Shown piece after piece: positions 10,488 to 22,300 of a stretch of 64,000 nucleotides of DNA (positions within the stretch are counted from its first letter, which is position 1; every line of letters begins with the position of its first letter). This DNA is from Chrysoporthe austroafricana (lineage: Eukaryota; Ascomycota; Sordariomycetes; Diaporthales; Cryphonectriaceae). The notes below the pieces were generated by a model. It was not told the origin of the DNA and did not search any database. It saw only the letters and a program-made list of their open reading frames with translations. The position numbers and the translations under genes are program-made. The stretch is from NCBI GenBank assembly GCA_001051155.2, contig JYIP02000002.1:3541583-3605582 (forward strand). The letters are read 5' to 3'.

Positions 10488-12200
10488 TCAAATCTGCCCC
10501 TTAATGTCCACTCGGCCGAATGCCGCAGCCTTTGCAGCCTCGAAGAAGCCGAGGCCTTTGCCGGCCAGAAAATACATTTCGTGGTTCTCTTGCTCCTTGG
10601 AGACGAGGAGATGAGCGGCATTGTGGTTCACGATGAACTGGGCCGCATCTTCATCCGACATGAATCCGAGTTCCTCGGTAATGAAGCGGAGTCTGACTTC
10701 AGGCTTGTATCTGCGCGACAGAGTTAGCACCATCTCAAGATACGATACCCGACGGGTGGGGGACGGGGGACGGGGGAGCGCTTACGCTTTGCAGATGTTG
10801 CACAGAGCAGCGAGTCGCTCGCGGCCGACAAACATATCCATCAGGTACCCGCCCAGGACGGGCGGGTCCTGGTAAAGCTGGAAGAAGCGGTGGTAGTTGC
10901 CCATGGCTAAAGCCGAACGGACGTCAAGAGCGTGCTTGATCGACGGCTCCGATTTCTCTGCTGTGGTTAGATCCGCCAGGGCGTCATTCAAAGCCAGGCG
11001 GTTGGCGGTGTGGATGAAATACAAGATACGGTATGCCTTGAACTCGTTGGGGTTCCCCTTCAGACCCAGCTTGTACAGGGCCATCAGCTGGGTCTGGCAC
11101 TGATTATACTCACCGAGGTCCCCCTTCTCCATGGCAATCCGGGCGTGGTTCTCGTAGACGCGTACTGTGAAGTCGTTCTTGATGCGCTGCACGGTAAGAT
11201 CTTGGCGCATGGACTTGAACTGATCGCATATATAAGAGTAGTTACTCTCCTTCCGCCACTGCTTCTTGAGGAGCTCCAGGGTCTTGCGCAGCACGCGCTC
11301 CGGGCGGACGGTCTCGGGTTTCGGCGGCGCGGTTAGCCGCAGGTACGACTTCTCCAGGGCCTCGCACGTTCCAACTACTGGGCCGGTGGGGGGCGGAGGT
11401 GTAGGAGACCTCTGGACAGGAGACTTGTTTGCGCCCGTGTTGAAGCGCTCCTGGCGTTTCTGTCGCTTCTCGCTGGCCTTCTGGTACTTACTCTTGGCCA
11501 ACGGCTCATCGGGCAGCTGGGGCTTGTCGTTTGTTGTGGCGAAGCTGATACGGCTCTCCAGGGGGTTACGGTTCCAGGGCGCCGCGGTGGCAGATCTACT
11601 ATCATCGCCGGGGTCCTCCATATCAAGAGACTTGCGCTTCTTGCCGCTTCGGGGGGCATCACGCGTCTTCTGGTCGTCGAGTTGTTTCGCTCGCGCCGTC
11701 TTGATCAGCTCCTGGGGGAGCGGGTACGTCTCCCAGGAGATCGTGTGGAGTTGACCAGAGTCAGTAGCAGCGGAGATGGTCGCCTTGAGCTGGGTCTCCA
11801 TCTCGGCCCGGGCAACGGAGGGGTCTAGGTTGCTGGGCATGAAGGATCGTCGGACATAGTCGCGAACAGAGTCAGGCCACTCGATGCGACTCTTGTTGGG
11901 CGCTCCGGGCGGATTAGCTGGGGGCGACATGGACGCTTGAGAGGCACCATACGATGGTGGTGGAACAGGGACGGCTGGAAAGACGATGGGTGGAGGAGGA
12001 ACGGGGAAGCTTTGGCCGAAACTTTGGCGGACTTGAACCTGAGTGTAAGCGGCTGCAGAGGGTGTCAGCAATCTCTCGCGATGACGGCTGGATGGACGAG
12101 GGGACATACGGTTGGAATAAGGGTAGGCGTTGGTCCCAGGAGGGGGCGGAGGCGGTTGGGTGCCAGGCGCAGCAGCCCAGCCCATCATGTTGGCCGACAT
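10488..12200 (-). CDS. THP3: SAC3/GANP-domain protein, THP3 (LENG8) homologue
   Basis: Exons on the minus strand are 12200-12110, 12052-10786 and 10710-10488 (526 aa). The N-terminal half is Pro/Ser/Gln-rich and disordered. A basic nuclear-looking segment (GKKRKS, residues near 170) precedes the SAC3/GANP domain from about 300 to the end (KQWRKESNYSYICDQFKSMR, VRVYENHARIAMEKGD, ILYFIHTANRLALNDA). In yeast, Thp3 acts with Csn12 in transcription elongation and splicing-linked mRNP formation. The last intron (75 nt) has GTAAGC, GCTAAC and CAG signals and joins CNICKA-YKPEVRLRF. The first (57 nt, GTATGT, TGCTGAC, TGCAG) is a multiple of three without a stop, so an annotation could wrongly retain it. 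The gene is divergent from VPS36 with 499 bp between the starts. Confidence 0.88.
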
Positions 12201-12699
12201 CTCTAACGGCGCGGCGAGGCGGTAATGGAGAGAAAAGGTCTGGACAAAGATAGAGAGGGACTATGAGGATGTGCGGGCCTTTTCAATGCGAGCCGTCGTG
12301 CTCGACGGCGATGGTGGGGAGGGCAGGTGGGCAGGTGATTCTTTGTGGGCGGTGTCGGGAAAGAAAACGTTGACAGGTCTGGGTTGGCAGCGGCGGGTTG
12401 TCGGTCCTTTTGGCTGGCGTGGCTGGCTCTGGTTTCCCCTGGGCCGCTGTTGGCGCGGCACCTTCCCCTTTCTGAGCTAGCGTGTGCTTCACTCCCTAGG
12501 TATGAATCTTGGCCCCCGGTTGATGCATAAATTGCATAAATTGCTATATACGCACCGACCCTGACATCACTCGCGGCTTCGGAACCCAGACTCCCCTTCA
12601 CCTGCGAGGTAACTGACCCGACAGATAGCCTTTCCACTCCCCTCTCCCCGCCATCTACTCGTCACGGCGGGAAATTCTTTCCTCAGACAGATATGACGG
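12201..12699. promoter_or_regulatory. Divergent promoter region between THP3-like gene and VPS36
   Basis: The two start codons are 499 bp apart and point outward, so both promoters must lie here. A locally AT-rich segment (TGCATAAATTGCATAAATTGC, about 12522-12545) is the only obvious promoter-like feature. No transcription start can be fixed. Confidence 0.5.
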
Positions 12700-14800
12700 A
12701 TGTTTCTAAAGCAGCTCGACCTCACCACTGCCCTCCGGCCAGCTTATCTCCCTGACGAGGCCCTCCTCTTTGTTCAAGATAATGTGGGGCTCTACGAGGG
12801 GTTAGTTATCGTCTCTCCATGGACCGCGCTGCGTTGTTTGATGTTGAAAAGCTTCCGTTTTCGACCTCGAGGACAAAGGTGGTGCGGCTGCTGATCAAGC
12901 GTGACTATTGCAGGAAGTACAAGCTGCCCAACCAGCAGAATGGACAGGTCTACCTGACTTCGCATCGCATCTGCTATGTGGACAAGGCCGACCCCAGAAA
13001 GCACTCGCTGGCCCTGGACTTGAAGGACGTAGAACGATATGAATTCTATGTGAGATCTGACCCTGCACCTGCGCGCCTTCTGGACCGCCCTGCTGAGAAC
13101 CTGCATTACAGGCTGGTTTCCTCAAGTCCTCGGCCAAGGTCACACTGATCCCGAAGCCGACCAAACGCGCGTCCTTCCAGTCGAGATCGCCAGCCGCTCC
13201 CAATGGCTCGCCGAGGAATAGTTCTGCGTCGCCCGCCCCGCGGTCGGATAGCCCCCTGAGGCCGGCAGCCGCCGACCCGTCGCCCGCGAGCACGGCGACC
13301 TGGGTCTGCACGATATGTAGCTTCTCGAACCCGGTCCCGTCCAACTTCGACCCGGCCACAGCGAGCGCACACACCCCCCTACCCCCATGCCTGGCCTGCG
13401 GCATCAAACCAGCTCTCACGCACGTGCTGAAGGCGGCCATCAGTAATGCCACGAGCAGGCAGGCGGTCGTGGCTCCGCTGCCGCTGCGGCCCAGGGGGTT
13501 GTCTGGGAACAACGGGCTGGTCGGAGGTAGTGAGCCCCCGGGAGCCAGAGACAGCCCGCCTGCGACATCATCGGACCCGGACGCCTCGTTTCAGTGCCCC
13601 CGGTGCACATTCCTGAACCATCCCTCCCTGCTGTCGTGCGAGATGTGCGGCGCCCCGTTGATCTCCCACGATGTTCCGCCCGAGCTGAGCCGTCCGGCGC
13701 AGTCGACGCCGACCCAGGACCGGACCGACTCCCCCGGCCCCGTCATGAGCTATGGCGCCCTGTCCGCCTCGGAGAACCCTGAGAGCGTCAAGATCTCCTT
13801 CCGGGGCGGGGGCGAGAAGATCCTCTACGAGCGCCTCAAGGGCGCCATCACCCAGCGCAAGTGGCTGCTGCAGGGCGCGCCCCCTGTGCCCAGCTCCAAC
13901 CCGCTGGCCGTGGACGCGACCTCGGGGGGCAGTGCCTCCCCGCAGCCGAGGAAGAAGACGGTGGGCATCGCGGGCCTGGAGCAGCGCGGCCTGGAGATGC
14001 GCAAGAACAACGAGCTGGTCATCGGCTCGGCGTTCGAGGACCTCGAGGCGCTGATGGCGTCCGCCAAGGAGATCGTCGCGCTGGCGGAGAGCTTCTCGCG
14101 GCAGGCGGGCGGCGGCGGCTCCTCGTCGGAGGCGAACGCGCTGCTGGCGGAGTCGGCGAGCCAGCTGGGCCTGGTCACGACCAAGGACATCGCCGGCAGC
14201 AGCAACGAGTCGCTCTACCTGTCGGAGCTGTCGCGCAACCTGGCCGAGTTCCTCACGGACGACGCGCGGGGCGTGCTGCGCAAGGCCGGCGGGATCATCA
14301 GCCTGGTCGACCTGTGGGCCGTGTTCAACCGGGCGCGGGGCGGCGTCGAGCTCGTCAGCCCCATGGACTTCGAGAAGGCCGCACGGCTGTGGGGGGAGCT
14401 CAAGCTGCCGGTGCGGCTGCGCACGTTCAAGAGCGGCGTCATGGTGGTGCAGAGCAAGGACCGGACGGACGAGACGACCATCAAGGCGCTGCTGGGCTGG
14501 CTGCAGGACCTGCACCACGCGCCGCCCGACCGCGAGGTGCCGTGGGACTGGCAGGCGTTCGGGCGGGGCGTTACGGCGCGGGACGCCGCGGAGCGGTTCG
14601 GCTGGAGCATCGGCGTCGCCGAGGAGGAGCTGGAGATGGCCGAGGAGCGCGGCGTGCTGTGCCGCGAGGAGGGCATCGAGGGCCTCAAGTTCTGGGAGAA
14701 CTTCATCGACACGGGCGAGGGGCGGCGGCGCAAGAAGACGGAGGCGCAGGAGGCGGAGAGGCAGATCTACAAGGCCCTGAAGGAGAGCGGCTTCATCTGA
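12700..14800 (+). CDS. VPS36: Vps36, ESCRT-II subunit with GLUE and two NZF fingers
   Basis: Exons are 12700-12800, 12914-13049 and 13112-14800 (641 aa). Vps36 is the ESCRT-II subunit that recognises ubiquitin and phosphoinositides on endosomes and sorts cargo into multivesicular bodies. The GLUE domain starts at the N-terminus (YLPDEALLFVQDNVGLYEG, VYLTSHRICYVDK, YAGFLKSSAKVTLIPK) and resumes after the fingers (VKISFRGGGEKILYERL, about 265-300). Two zinc fingers are inserted, as in yeast: one with CTIC and CLAC pairs (about 135-165) and a canonical NZF CPRC-x10-CEMC (about 228-245). An EAP30/SNF8-like winged-helix region fills the C-terminal 300 residues. Both introns have good ends, and the joins restore GLYEG-KYKLP and YEFY-AGFLK. 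Confidence 0.95.
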
Positions 14801-15139
14801 GAACCGGGTTTTCCCGCCCAGCCACGGCGACGCACGCACACATATACGCAAGCATAGCAGAGGGGGGCCGGCCAAGCTATCTAATGCCCATTAGAGTTCA
14901 TTACATGTCGTTCGTGACGTCTATATTCTAAATGCTCTATACTCGTACAGATCATGCAGATTGGGAGATGTCCGTGGGTATCGACAGAAATGCCATGCCG
15001 GAACGCCGTCACCCGGAAAAAAACAAACAAATCAAACCAGACAAACCATACGCCCTACCCTTATGTCTATGTACCCGCGCGCGGACCAGTAGGAGACTAG
15101 GAGAAGAAGCCCGTCCCCCTGCCCCCGCCCCCCGGGCAC
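14801..15139. other. Short intergenic region between convergent genes
   Basis: These 339 bp separate the stop codons of VPS36 and the minus-strand membrane protein gene. They hold only 3' flanking sequence with a short A-rich tract near 15018-15030. Confidence 0.6.
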
Positions 15140-16168
15140 CTACAGGTTCTCCATCAGGCTGCGCCGCACCTTGACGTTCACGACGCCGCCGACGCCGTAG
15201 GCGGGGATGATCCTGCACAGCCGGGCGAGGACGGAGATAGACCAGTTTTTCCTGACCTGGGCCCAGCGCTCGCTCCACGCGGGCAGGCCGGTGCGCTCGC
15301 AGCGGGGCCGGTTGTACAGGTCGAGGCCGAGGAGGTGGACGGGGGTGGAGAAGACCTGGACGAGGGCGGGGGCGGCGAACTGGACGACGGTCTGGCCGGA
15401 GACGCGGCGGCGGACCTCGTCGCCGAGGTAGGCGCCGACGGCGGGGCCGAGCAGCACGGGGACGTTGAAGCTCGCGAAGATGGTCATGCAGTCGCGGGCG
15501 GTGAAGAGGGCGTAGCTGGCGGCGGGGACGCGGCGGGCCGCCTGGCCGACGGGGCCGAACAGGCGCGCGTACACCTGGTCCTTGTAGATGCCCAGGACGA
15601 TGTTGGTGGCGGACGAGGCGGCGAACTTGGCCGTGCCCGACGTGACGTGCGCCGCGGGGCGGCCGGCCGCGGTTGAGGTCGCCGTGTCGAGCGCGTTGGC
15701 CGTCAGGTACGTCCCGCCGTAGGCCATGAAGATGAGCGCGACGGGCTTCGAGAAGAGCATCGTGTGCGGGCGCAGGAGGAGGGCGCGGAGCGAGTTGCGG
15801 ACGGAGGTGGAGAGCGGGGCCCGGCCGGAGGCGTTCTCCATGATGGAGCTGGGGCGGTGCTGTCAGCAATATATCCACACGGAAGATGGGTCCTAGGCTT
15901 TTGGGAAGAGGCGGGGGAGGGACAAGGCTACTCACCGGTCGATGATGGAGATCAGGGGCGCGACCAGCGAGGCCGCCGCGGAGGCGCTCGCGACGTCTGC
16001 CGCGAGGCGCAGGAAGAGGTTCTCGGTGTTCCGCTTGGGCTTGGGCCCCAATGCGGTTTCTTCCCTCCTCTCGAGCGAGGAGGGCTTGGGGACCGGGAGG
16101 GCGGCCTTGGGCGCCAGCTCCAACTGGGAGACCGGATCCCCCGGCTTGCCGCCGCCTTGGTCCTGCAT
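15140..16168 (-). CDS. Unnamed multi-membrane, probably mitochondrial protein
   Basis: Two exons, 16168-15936 and 15848-15140, give 313 aa; the 87-nt intron has GTGAG, GCTGAC and CAG signals. The N-terminal 50 residues are Pro/Lys-rich. Then follow several hydrophobic, Ala/Gly-rich segments (ADVASASAAASLVAPLI, KPVALIFMAYGGTYLTAN, VPVLLGPAVGAYLG, VVQFAAPALVQVFSTPVHLLG, LARLCRIIPAYGVGGVV) separated by short basic loops. The spacing and basic loops recall mitochondrial carriers, but the PxDxxKxR carrier signature is not seen, so carrier function should not be assumed. Mitochondrial inner-membrane location is an inference. I do not recognise a named family. Confidence 0.8.
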
Positions 16169-17670
16169 GTTCGGCTGGCCTGCGGTTCACAGGCTGTTGA
16201 GAGGCTGCGCGCAGACGCCGGCGAGGAGGGGGGGGAGCAGAAACACCTCAGACACACGAGGATGTGAGCGTGGGAGGCGAGGAGGACGGGGCGACGGTCG
16301 AGCCGGGACGACGAAGAAGCAACGAGACCCTACTTCACGTCTTGTCCATGCTGTGTGCCAACCCTAGGGGAATTGAACGAACGAACGCCTCTCTCTGCCG
16401 TCCAGGATAACAGGTGCCCAGAAACAACAACAACAACCTCAGATGGCAGGTCGAGGTCTGCAAGCTGTCATCGCAGGGTGAGGGGGAGAGCGCAGCTGGG
16501 TAAATTTGTAGCCGGCGCCAGTGAATTTTCGAGAGAGAGAGCGGCGTACATTGCCCCGGTACGAGGGCGCTATGGTCCCACCCGAAGTCGGAGATAGACC
16601 GCCTGGCGCAGCGGCGCGCAGGCGCTGTCAGGTCCACGATAGGGCGCGCCGGGATCGCCCGTGGGGGCGCTCACCCGCCCAGACTCCGGGGGATCTTCAG
16701 GGGTGGGCCGTCATCGCCTTCAGGCCCTCGTCCATTCGACAGCAGCCAGGCGGGCGGACGGGCCTACAGAGAACTAGAGAACTAGGCGGTGGGCGTCCTG
16801 TAAGTTATGTATACTGGTGCGTGTACATAGCACTGTACCTGCACGCCCAGCGGGCGGCTCGACACCGACGCGCCTCACCGGCACGCACAGACCCTGGAAA
16901 CCGGGGATATCCTCAACGGCAGCGCTTGCGTCCTCGCTTGGGATCCGCTGGGGGCGACGAGGACGAACGAGTTGCTCCTACATCGTCCCCACAACATGCG
17001 GGCTCGAGGCACCCAGCCACTTGAGGATCTGTCGAGCTGGAGGGCAGAGGGCGTGCCGTGTCTGATCAGAGTGATCGTTGTCTTCATGATCAAGGTCTGG
17101 AGGAGTCGTCTTCTTCTTCTTCCTTTTTTTTTTTCCTTCCTTTTTTTCCCCCTTCTCTTCCCTTCTTATCGTCAATCTCGCGGCAGCGCCTGTCCGCCTG
17201 ACGATGTACCGATGCAAGGCTGAGTTGTCCGAGGGGGGCTTTCCTGAAGCGGACCGTCGCCTGCCCAGGCGAACATCGATCCCCCTCCCAAACAGGACCA
17301 CCCTTGAACGCGCGGGTGTGGGTGAGCATGAGCCCATCGTATCGTATCGCGGCCACCGCGGCCACAGCGGCTCTCGCCGCCGATCATCTCTTAATCTTCG
17401 TGACGACTGGAATACCTTCCTTGCGCGCCCGTGGGACTGATCACGATCGATCTCCTCACATCCGCGAGGTTTTCTGGTCTCCTCCCCACATCATATAGCC
17501 AAGGTCCGCTTCTTCTTCCCCGTGGGCCTCACTCAACCTCTCAGCGTTGTTTTCACCTTCTTCCTCGTTCCTTTTTCCCCGATTCACTTTCCCCTCCTAC
17601 CACAGCAGAAAAGAAAGAACGAGAAGAAAAAGAGAAAAAAAAAATTAAAATAAAATAAAAAAGATAAGAC
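16169..17670. promoter_or_regulatory. Divergent intergenic region upstream of the membrane protein gene and mscL
   Basis: About 1.5 kb separates two outward-pointing start codons. Before mscL there are long polypyrimidine tracts (about 17107-17165 and 17503-17590) and then an A-rich leader (about 17605-17668), a common arrangement near fungal transcription starts. No coding sequence was recognised. Confidence 0.5.
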
Positions 17671-18773
17671 ATGCCTCGGCGGCTCATTGACGTCCAGGAA
17701 GAGGAGTCTCTTCTCGGCTACGGCACCCGGAAGACGCGCCGCATCATCGATGGCTTCATGGACTTTGCGACCCAGGGGAACATCATCGAGATCGCCTTCG
17801 GCCTGATGTAAGTCGCAGGGCCGCGCGCCGCTAGCATCCCTCCCTCTCTCTCTCTCCCTCTCTCTCTCTCTCTTTCTCTCTCTTCTCGGGGCGGTGAAGG
17901 GATGGGTACAGGCAGCCCTGGGAAGAAGGCATCCGTGGTACATCGACGGGAAGACAGAGAGGAAGAAACCAACCAGTCAGTCGTGTTGAGCCGTCCTGTT
18001 GCGGCGGGAAGGTGGACTCTTTTCCCCCCCTCGCCCCCCAAAGCTCCCCCCCCTCCTCCTCCGGCACGTCGTGAAGCCCAGACCCAGACTAACCTTCGCT
18101 CGCTCTCTCTCCCCCAACCCGCAGCCTCGCCCAGGCCTTCACCACGGTCGTGACCTCCTTCGTCAGCGACATCATCCTGCCGCCCCTCTCCGTCATCCTC
18201 CCGCTGAACGCCAACCTGGACCTGAAGTTCGCCGTGCTGCAGGCCGGCCCGAACTACATCAGCTGGGGCGGGTACAAGACGATCGACCAGGCCCAGGACG
18301 ACGGCGCCGTGATCATGGCCTGTAAGTTTGAGTTTGAGTTTCAGCGGACCATCGCTGGACAGGCTGGCTGGCTGGCTAACTTGTGAGCGCGCGTGTCCTC
18401 GTCGCAGACGGCGTCTTCCTCAACAAGACGCTGAACTTCATCGGCCTCGGCCTGGCCCTGTACAGCCTCGCGAGCCTCTACGAGTACCTGAGCAGCGACC
18501 CCATCGTCAAGCGCACCGTCAAGTGCCGCTACTGCAGGAAGCACATCAACGAGAAGGTGAGGGAGGGTCGAGGCCGGCTTCCCTTTTTGCTTTTCTTTCT
18601 TTCTTTTTTTTTCTCCCTCTTCCCTCTCTGCGTTTGTGTTGTGTGTTTGCTGCTGCTGACCGGAGAGACCTGGCCAGGCCAAGCGCTGCGTGAACTGTAC
18701 CAGCTGGCTCGACGGGCGCGAGGAACGCGAGATCCGCGAGAACCGCATGTACGTCCAACCTATCTCGCAGTGA
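17671..18773 (+). CDS. mscL: MscL-family mechanosensitive channel with zinc-ribbon tail
   Basis: Four exons, 17671-17807, 18125-18321, 18408-18556 and 18678-18773, give 192 aa. MscL is a large-conductance channel that opens under membrane tension; it is mostly bacterial but also known in fungi. The N-terminal amphipathic helix and TM1 read GFMDFATQGNIIEIAFGLIL and AFTTVVTSFVSDIILPPL; TM2 is FLNKTLNFIGLGLALYSLA. The cytoplasmic tail carries CRYC-x8-CVNC, a four-cysteine zinc-ribbon-like pair not present in the classical bacterial channel. The third intron splits that motif between its two CxxC halves. Introns are 317, 86 and 121 nt. The ATG follows an A-rich leader. Cellular membrane (plasma or mitochondrial) is not decided by the sequence. 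Confidence 0.9.
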
Positions 18774-19365
18774 CGGACGTAAATAGGGGGGAGAGGGACG
18801 ACGGCGCCGTGCTGTGTGCATCCCAGGGCTGGGGGAATAAAAAAGACTGGTTCTTTTTGTTTTCCCTTCCACATCATCATCGAAGCATAGCGAACAGGAG
18901 TTTGAGGTTTCCCGTAGACTACTGCATTTTTCGAAACAAACAAAAATAGAAGAGAGTTCATGATCCGCATTTCCGATTCCACATTTTTCTCATGCTCTAC
19001 ATGTACATACAGTACAAACATCATTCACTCGTCTGCGGCCGGGCGCGCGTCCTTTTCAGCTCCGCATCTCAACCCGCCGCCGTCCCGACCCAGGTAGACA
19101 TTATATGTACAGAAAAATGGGCCCAGAAAAGGAAGGAGGAAAAGAAGAAGAAAAAAACCCTCTGGGCCGACCCTATTCGCTCTCAGAGCCAACTGGATGG
19201 GTAGCGGCAGAAAAACTCCCGTGATATCGTGTGTGCAACCCTCTCTGTAACCCTGAAGAAGTAGAAAAAAAGATAATGCTCAGAAACGCCGGCTAGTGAA
19301 GGTTCCCATGGGCGCAAGGCAGCCGGTTCGCCCCCCCCCCTCTTTTAACTTTTTTTCCTCTCTTC
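18774..19365. other. Intergenic region between convergent mscL and BUD3
   Basis: The 592 bp hold the 3' flanks of two converging genes, with A-rich runs near 19120-19160 and 19260-19275 and a C11 tract near 19331. No gene was seen. Confidence 0.6.
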
Positions 19366-22300
19366 TTAGTCCGTCGACTCCCGCCTGCTCCCGCTGCCCT
19401 TCAGCAGCGCCCGGAGGCTCACGATCTCCCGCCGGAGCCTCGCGTTCTCCTTCTTGACGTACGCCGTCTCCTCGCTCGCGTCCTTGAGCTTCGCGACGAG
19501 CTCCTCCCGGTCCTCGCGGCCCTTGCCGCGGATCGCCTTGACGATCTTGCCCAGCTCCGTGTTGAACTTCTCGTACAGCAGCTCGTTCTCCGCCGTCGCC
19601 TCCTTGTACAGCTGGTCGATCGCCTTGACCTTGGCCTCGCTCGCCCGCACCGTCGCCTCCGCGTCCTCCTGGATCGTCTTCTGCCGCTCGTCCAGCTCCC
19701 GCAGCACCTCCGGGATCCGGTCCTCCAGCGCCTTGACCGACGCCGAGAGCTTGCGGATGTCCTGGGTGTTGGAGCGGGGCATCATGGTGTTCACGCGGGC
19801 CATGTCGGCCGAGATGCGCGAGAGCTCCGACTTGAGGTTCGAGTCGACGTCCTCCACCGCTTTTTTCTCCGTCTGCAGCCGCTCCCTGAGCTTCTGCGGC
19901 GACTGCAGCCGCAGTTTCCCGGTCGGCGACCTTCCGGCGGACTTGTTGAAGTCGACAGACGTGGGCGTAAATGCACCAGCCAGTGGCAGTCGAGTGGGCT
20001 TTATCGACGGTATACTTGACGTCGACACCGTCTTTGCGTGCTTCCGGACTTTTAATGAGCCACCGGGAGATGGGGCTTGAGGAGTAGAAAAGATATTTTG
20101 CAGGGGCTCGCCCGCAGCGGTGATCTTCGGCCGGGGAGACCGCAGGCTCCGCGACGTTTGAGGCGTCATCGGGAGTCTGGTTGTTGGCGGCGGGGTCGTG
20201 GCCCCCTTCGGCGAGGTCTTGGGGATCTTGGAAGGCACAGGGATACGCGGGGAGGAGTTGAACTTCTCCGATGTTTGTTTAGCGATATTCAAAGGCAGAG
20301 GTGGATCTTCCTCCGGGGTGACCACCTTTTCCGATACCTGCGCAGATGTCTTTGTGATATTGAGAGGCACGGGCTCGTCAGGAGGCGGCGACGGCAGGTC
20401 GTCTTCCAGGGTGACCGTCTGCATGAGGCTCTTGAGGTCGGACAGAGAGCTGCGCCGCTTCTTTTTGAGGCCCGGCTTTGCCGGTTCAATCACCTCCACT
20501 TCTGGTTCGCCGATCGTCTCAAGCCGATGCGAGCTGCAGGGCCGGTGTACACTCTGAGGGCGTGTGTTCAAGTCATCAAACGCGCCAGCAACACGCGGCC
20601 TATCGCGTGAGCCTGGCCGTCGCAGCTTGTTAGGCACTGTGGACGGCCCTCTGTCGGTCGACTGAGATCGGTGTACCCCAGATCTTCCCAGACTTGAGCT
20701 TTCTCCGTTAGCTGCACTCCGCCCGTGTTTGCTCAAGGTGCGCCACACCGACGAGCGGTCCCCGTCATTTTTGCTGTTCGAGCGCAGGAGGTTGTCGAAG
20801 CCAAATTTCCTCCGCAGCGACGAAGTGTTGGAGTTGAGAGATCCGCTCCCCGACTTGTACTCCCGCGTCCTCGAGTTCCAGGACCCGTGGGCCGAGCTGC
20901 GGTCGGAGAAGCTGGTGAGCATGGCGAGCGGATCCTCAAAGATGCGGTCACAGTCTTCAACAAGTCTGTCGAGGAGATTGATATAGTTGTGGGCGCTTCC
21001 GTCGTCGACCAGAAGCTCGGCGAAGGCGAGGGTCAGCGCCCCGCGGTCACCGTCATTGCCGCATCCCTCCAGTAAGCTCGCAAGCAGCTTGATGAGGGCC
21101 GTGAAGGCCCTACGGTTTTGAGGTGCCATCTCGTTGAACAGGAACCGCACAAAGTCGCCAAATTCACCCGGTACCCTGCGGCCTGCTCGCTCTAACAGAA
21201 GGTTGAGGTGCCTCGGCGACATGACATCCCCCATCTGTTCTTGCCATGCAATGCGCACGAATTTCTCGAAAGCCACGAATATGGTCTCCGAGGTGACATC
21301 GGAAGAGGCTTCCAGATCGTAAGGACTCTCCATGAGCCGGTTGTACAGGTCGTTGACCACGAGCTCGTCGACCGTGGACCTGTTCATCAACAAACGCGCG
21401 GTGAACTGGCCCTTACGAGACTGCAGGCACGCGACGTATCCGGTGAAGGTCTGCTCAAGGCGGACTAGCGGATTCTCTGGTCTTTCTTCGTCCAGGCCGA
21501 TCGGCGCAGTGTCTTGGCTGGTACGGCTCCTGATTGAGCTCACTAGGGACTCTTTGGAGACCGCTGCTCGACTTATGAACGGGGGCGGGCCGAGCAGAAC
21601 CTCCTTCTGCTTGGGCCCAGGACTTGTTGAGGTAACATCAGGTGTGCTGCCGCCGAGGAAGCTCGACAGCATCTTGACGGGCGACGTGCTGAATAACGAT
21701 CTCGTCTTTTCCGCCCTTGATACGCTGAAAGTGAGATTTCGAGCGATCTTGGTATAGTAGGATACCAATGCCGGGGCGAGATCGAGATTAGCAACGTTGA
21801 ATTGGGTGCTAAGCAGTTGATGGACTGTTTTGCTGGTCAGCGCCCGTCTAAGCAAATGGGCACAGGGAACACCTTACCTCGTCTGGCGAGTGTGGGTATG
21901 AAGTCTTCCAGAGCAACATCATCCGTGTACTGCTTGCCGTGCAGACCCAGCGTGGTTATCCGCACGCGTTTCAGGTCGCCACTCCTAACCTCCGTCACGA
22001 TCTCAACACCATAGTGTCCGACCGGGTGCCCCTTAGTGCCCTTCTCATTGTCAACCACAATGCGGATCGGCGCAGGTTCTCTGCGGCCGCTAACGAGCTG
22101 TTCTGCCGCCTCCTGGAACACCGCAGCGTGCATGCCCAGGTTGCTGTCCGGCATCTTGACGGATCTGAGCGTCCACGTGGGGGTCTCGCGCTCTGACTCC
22201 GCAAAACGGCCTTCGACGCGGGTTTTGATGATGTCCTCGCTCAGCTTGCCAGCTCTTCCCTCAAAGGCCTCCTGCAGGACAAAGCAAAGGGTGGTGACGG

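Noticed and set aside
13568..14875. Long minus-strand open frame opposite VPS36
   Set aside because: It is a shadow produced by high GC at third codon positions; the plus strand has the conserved Vps36 domains.
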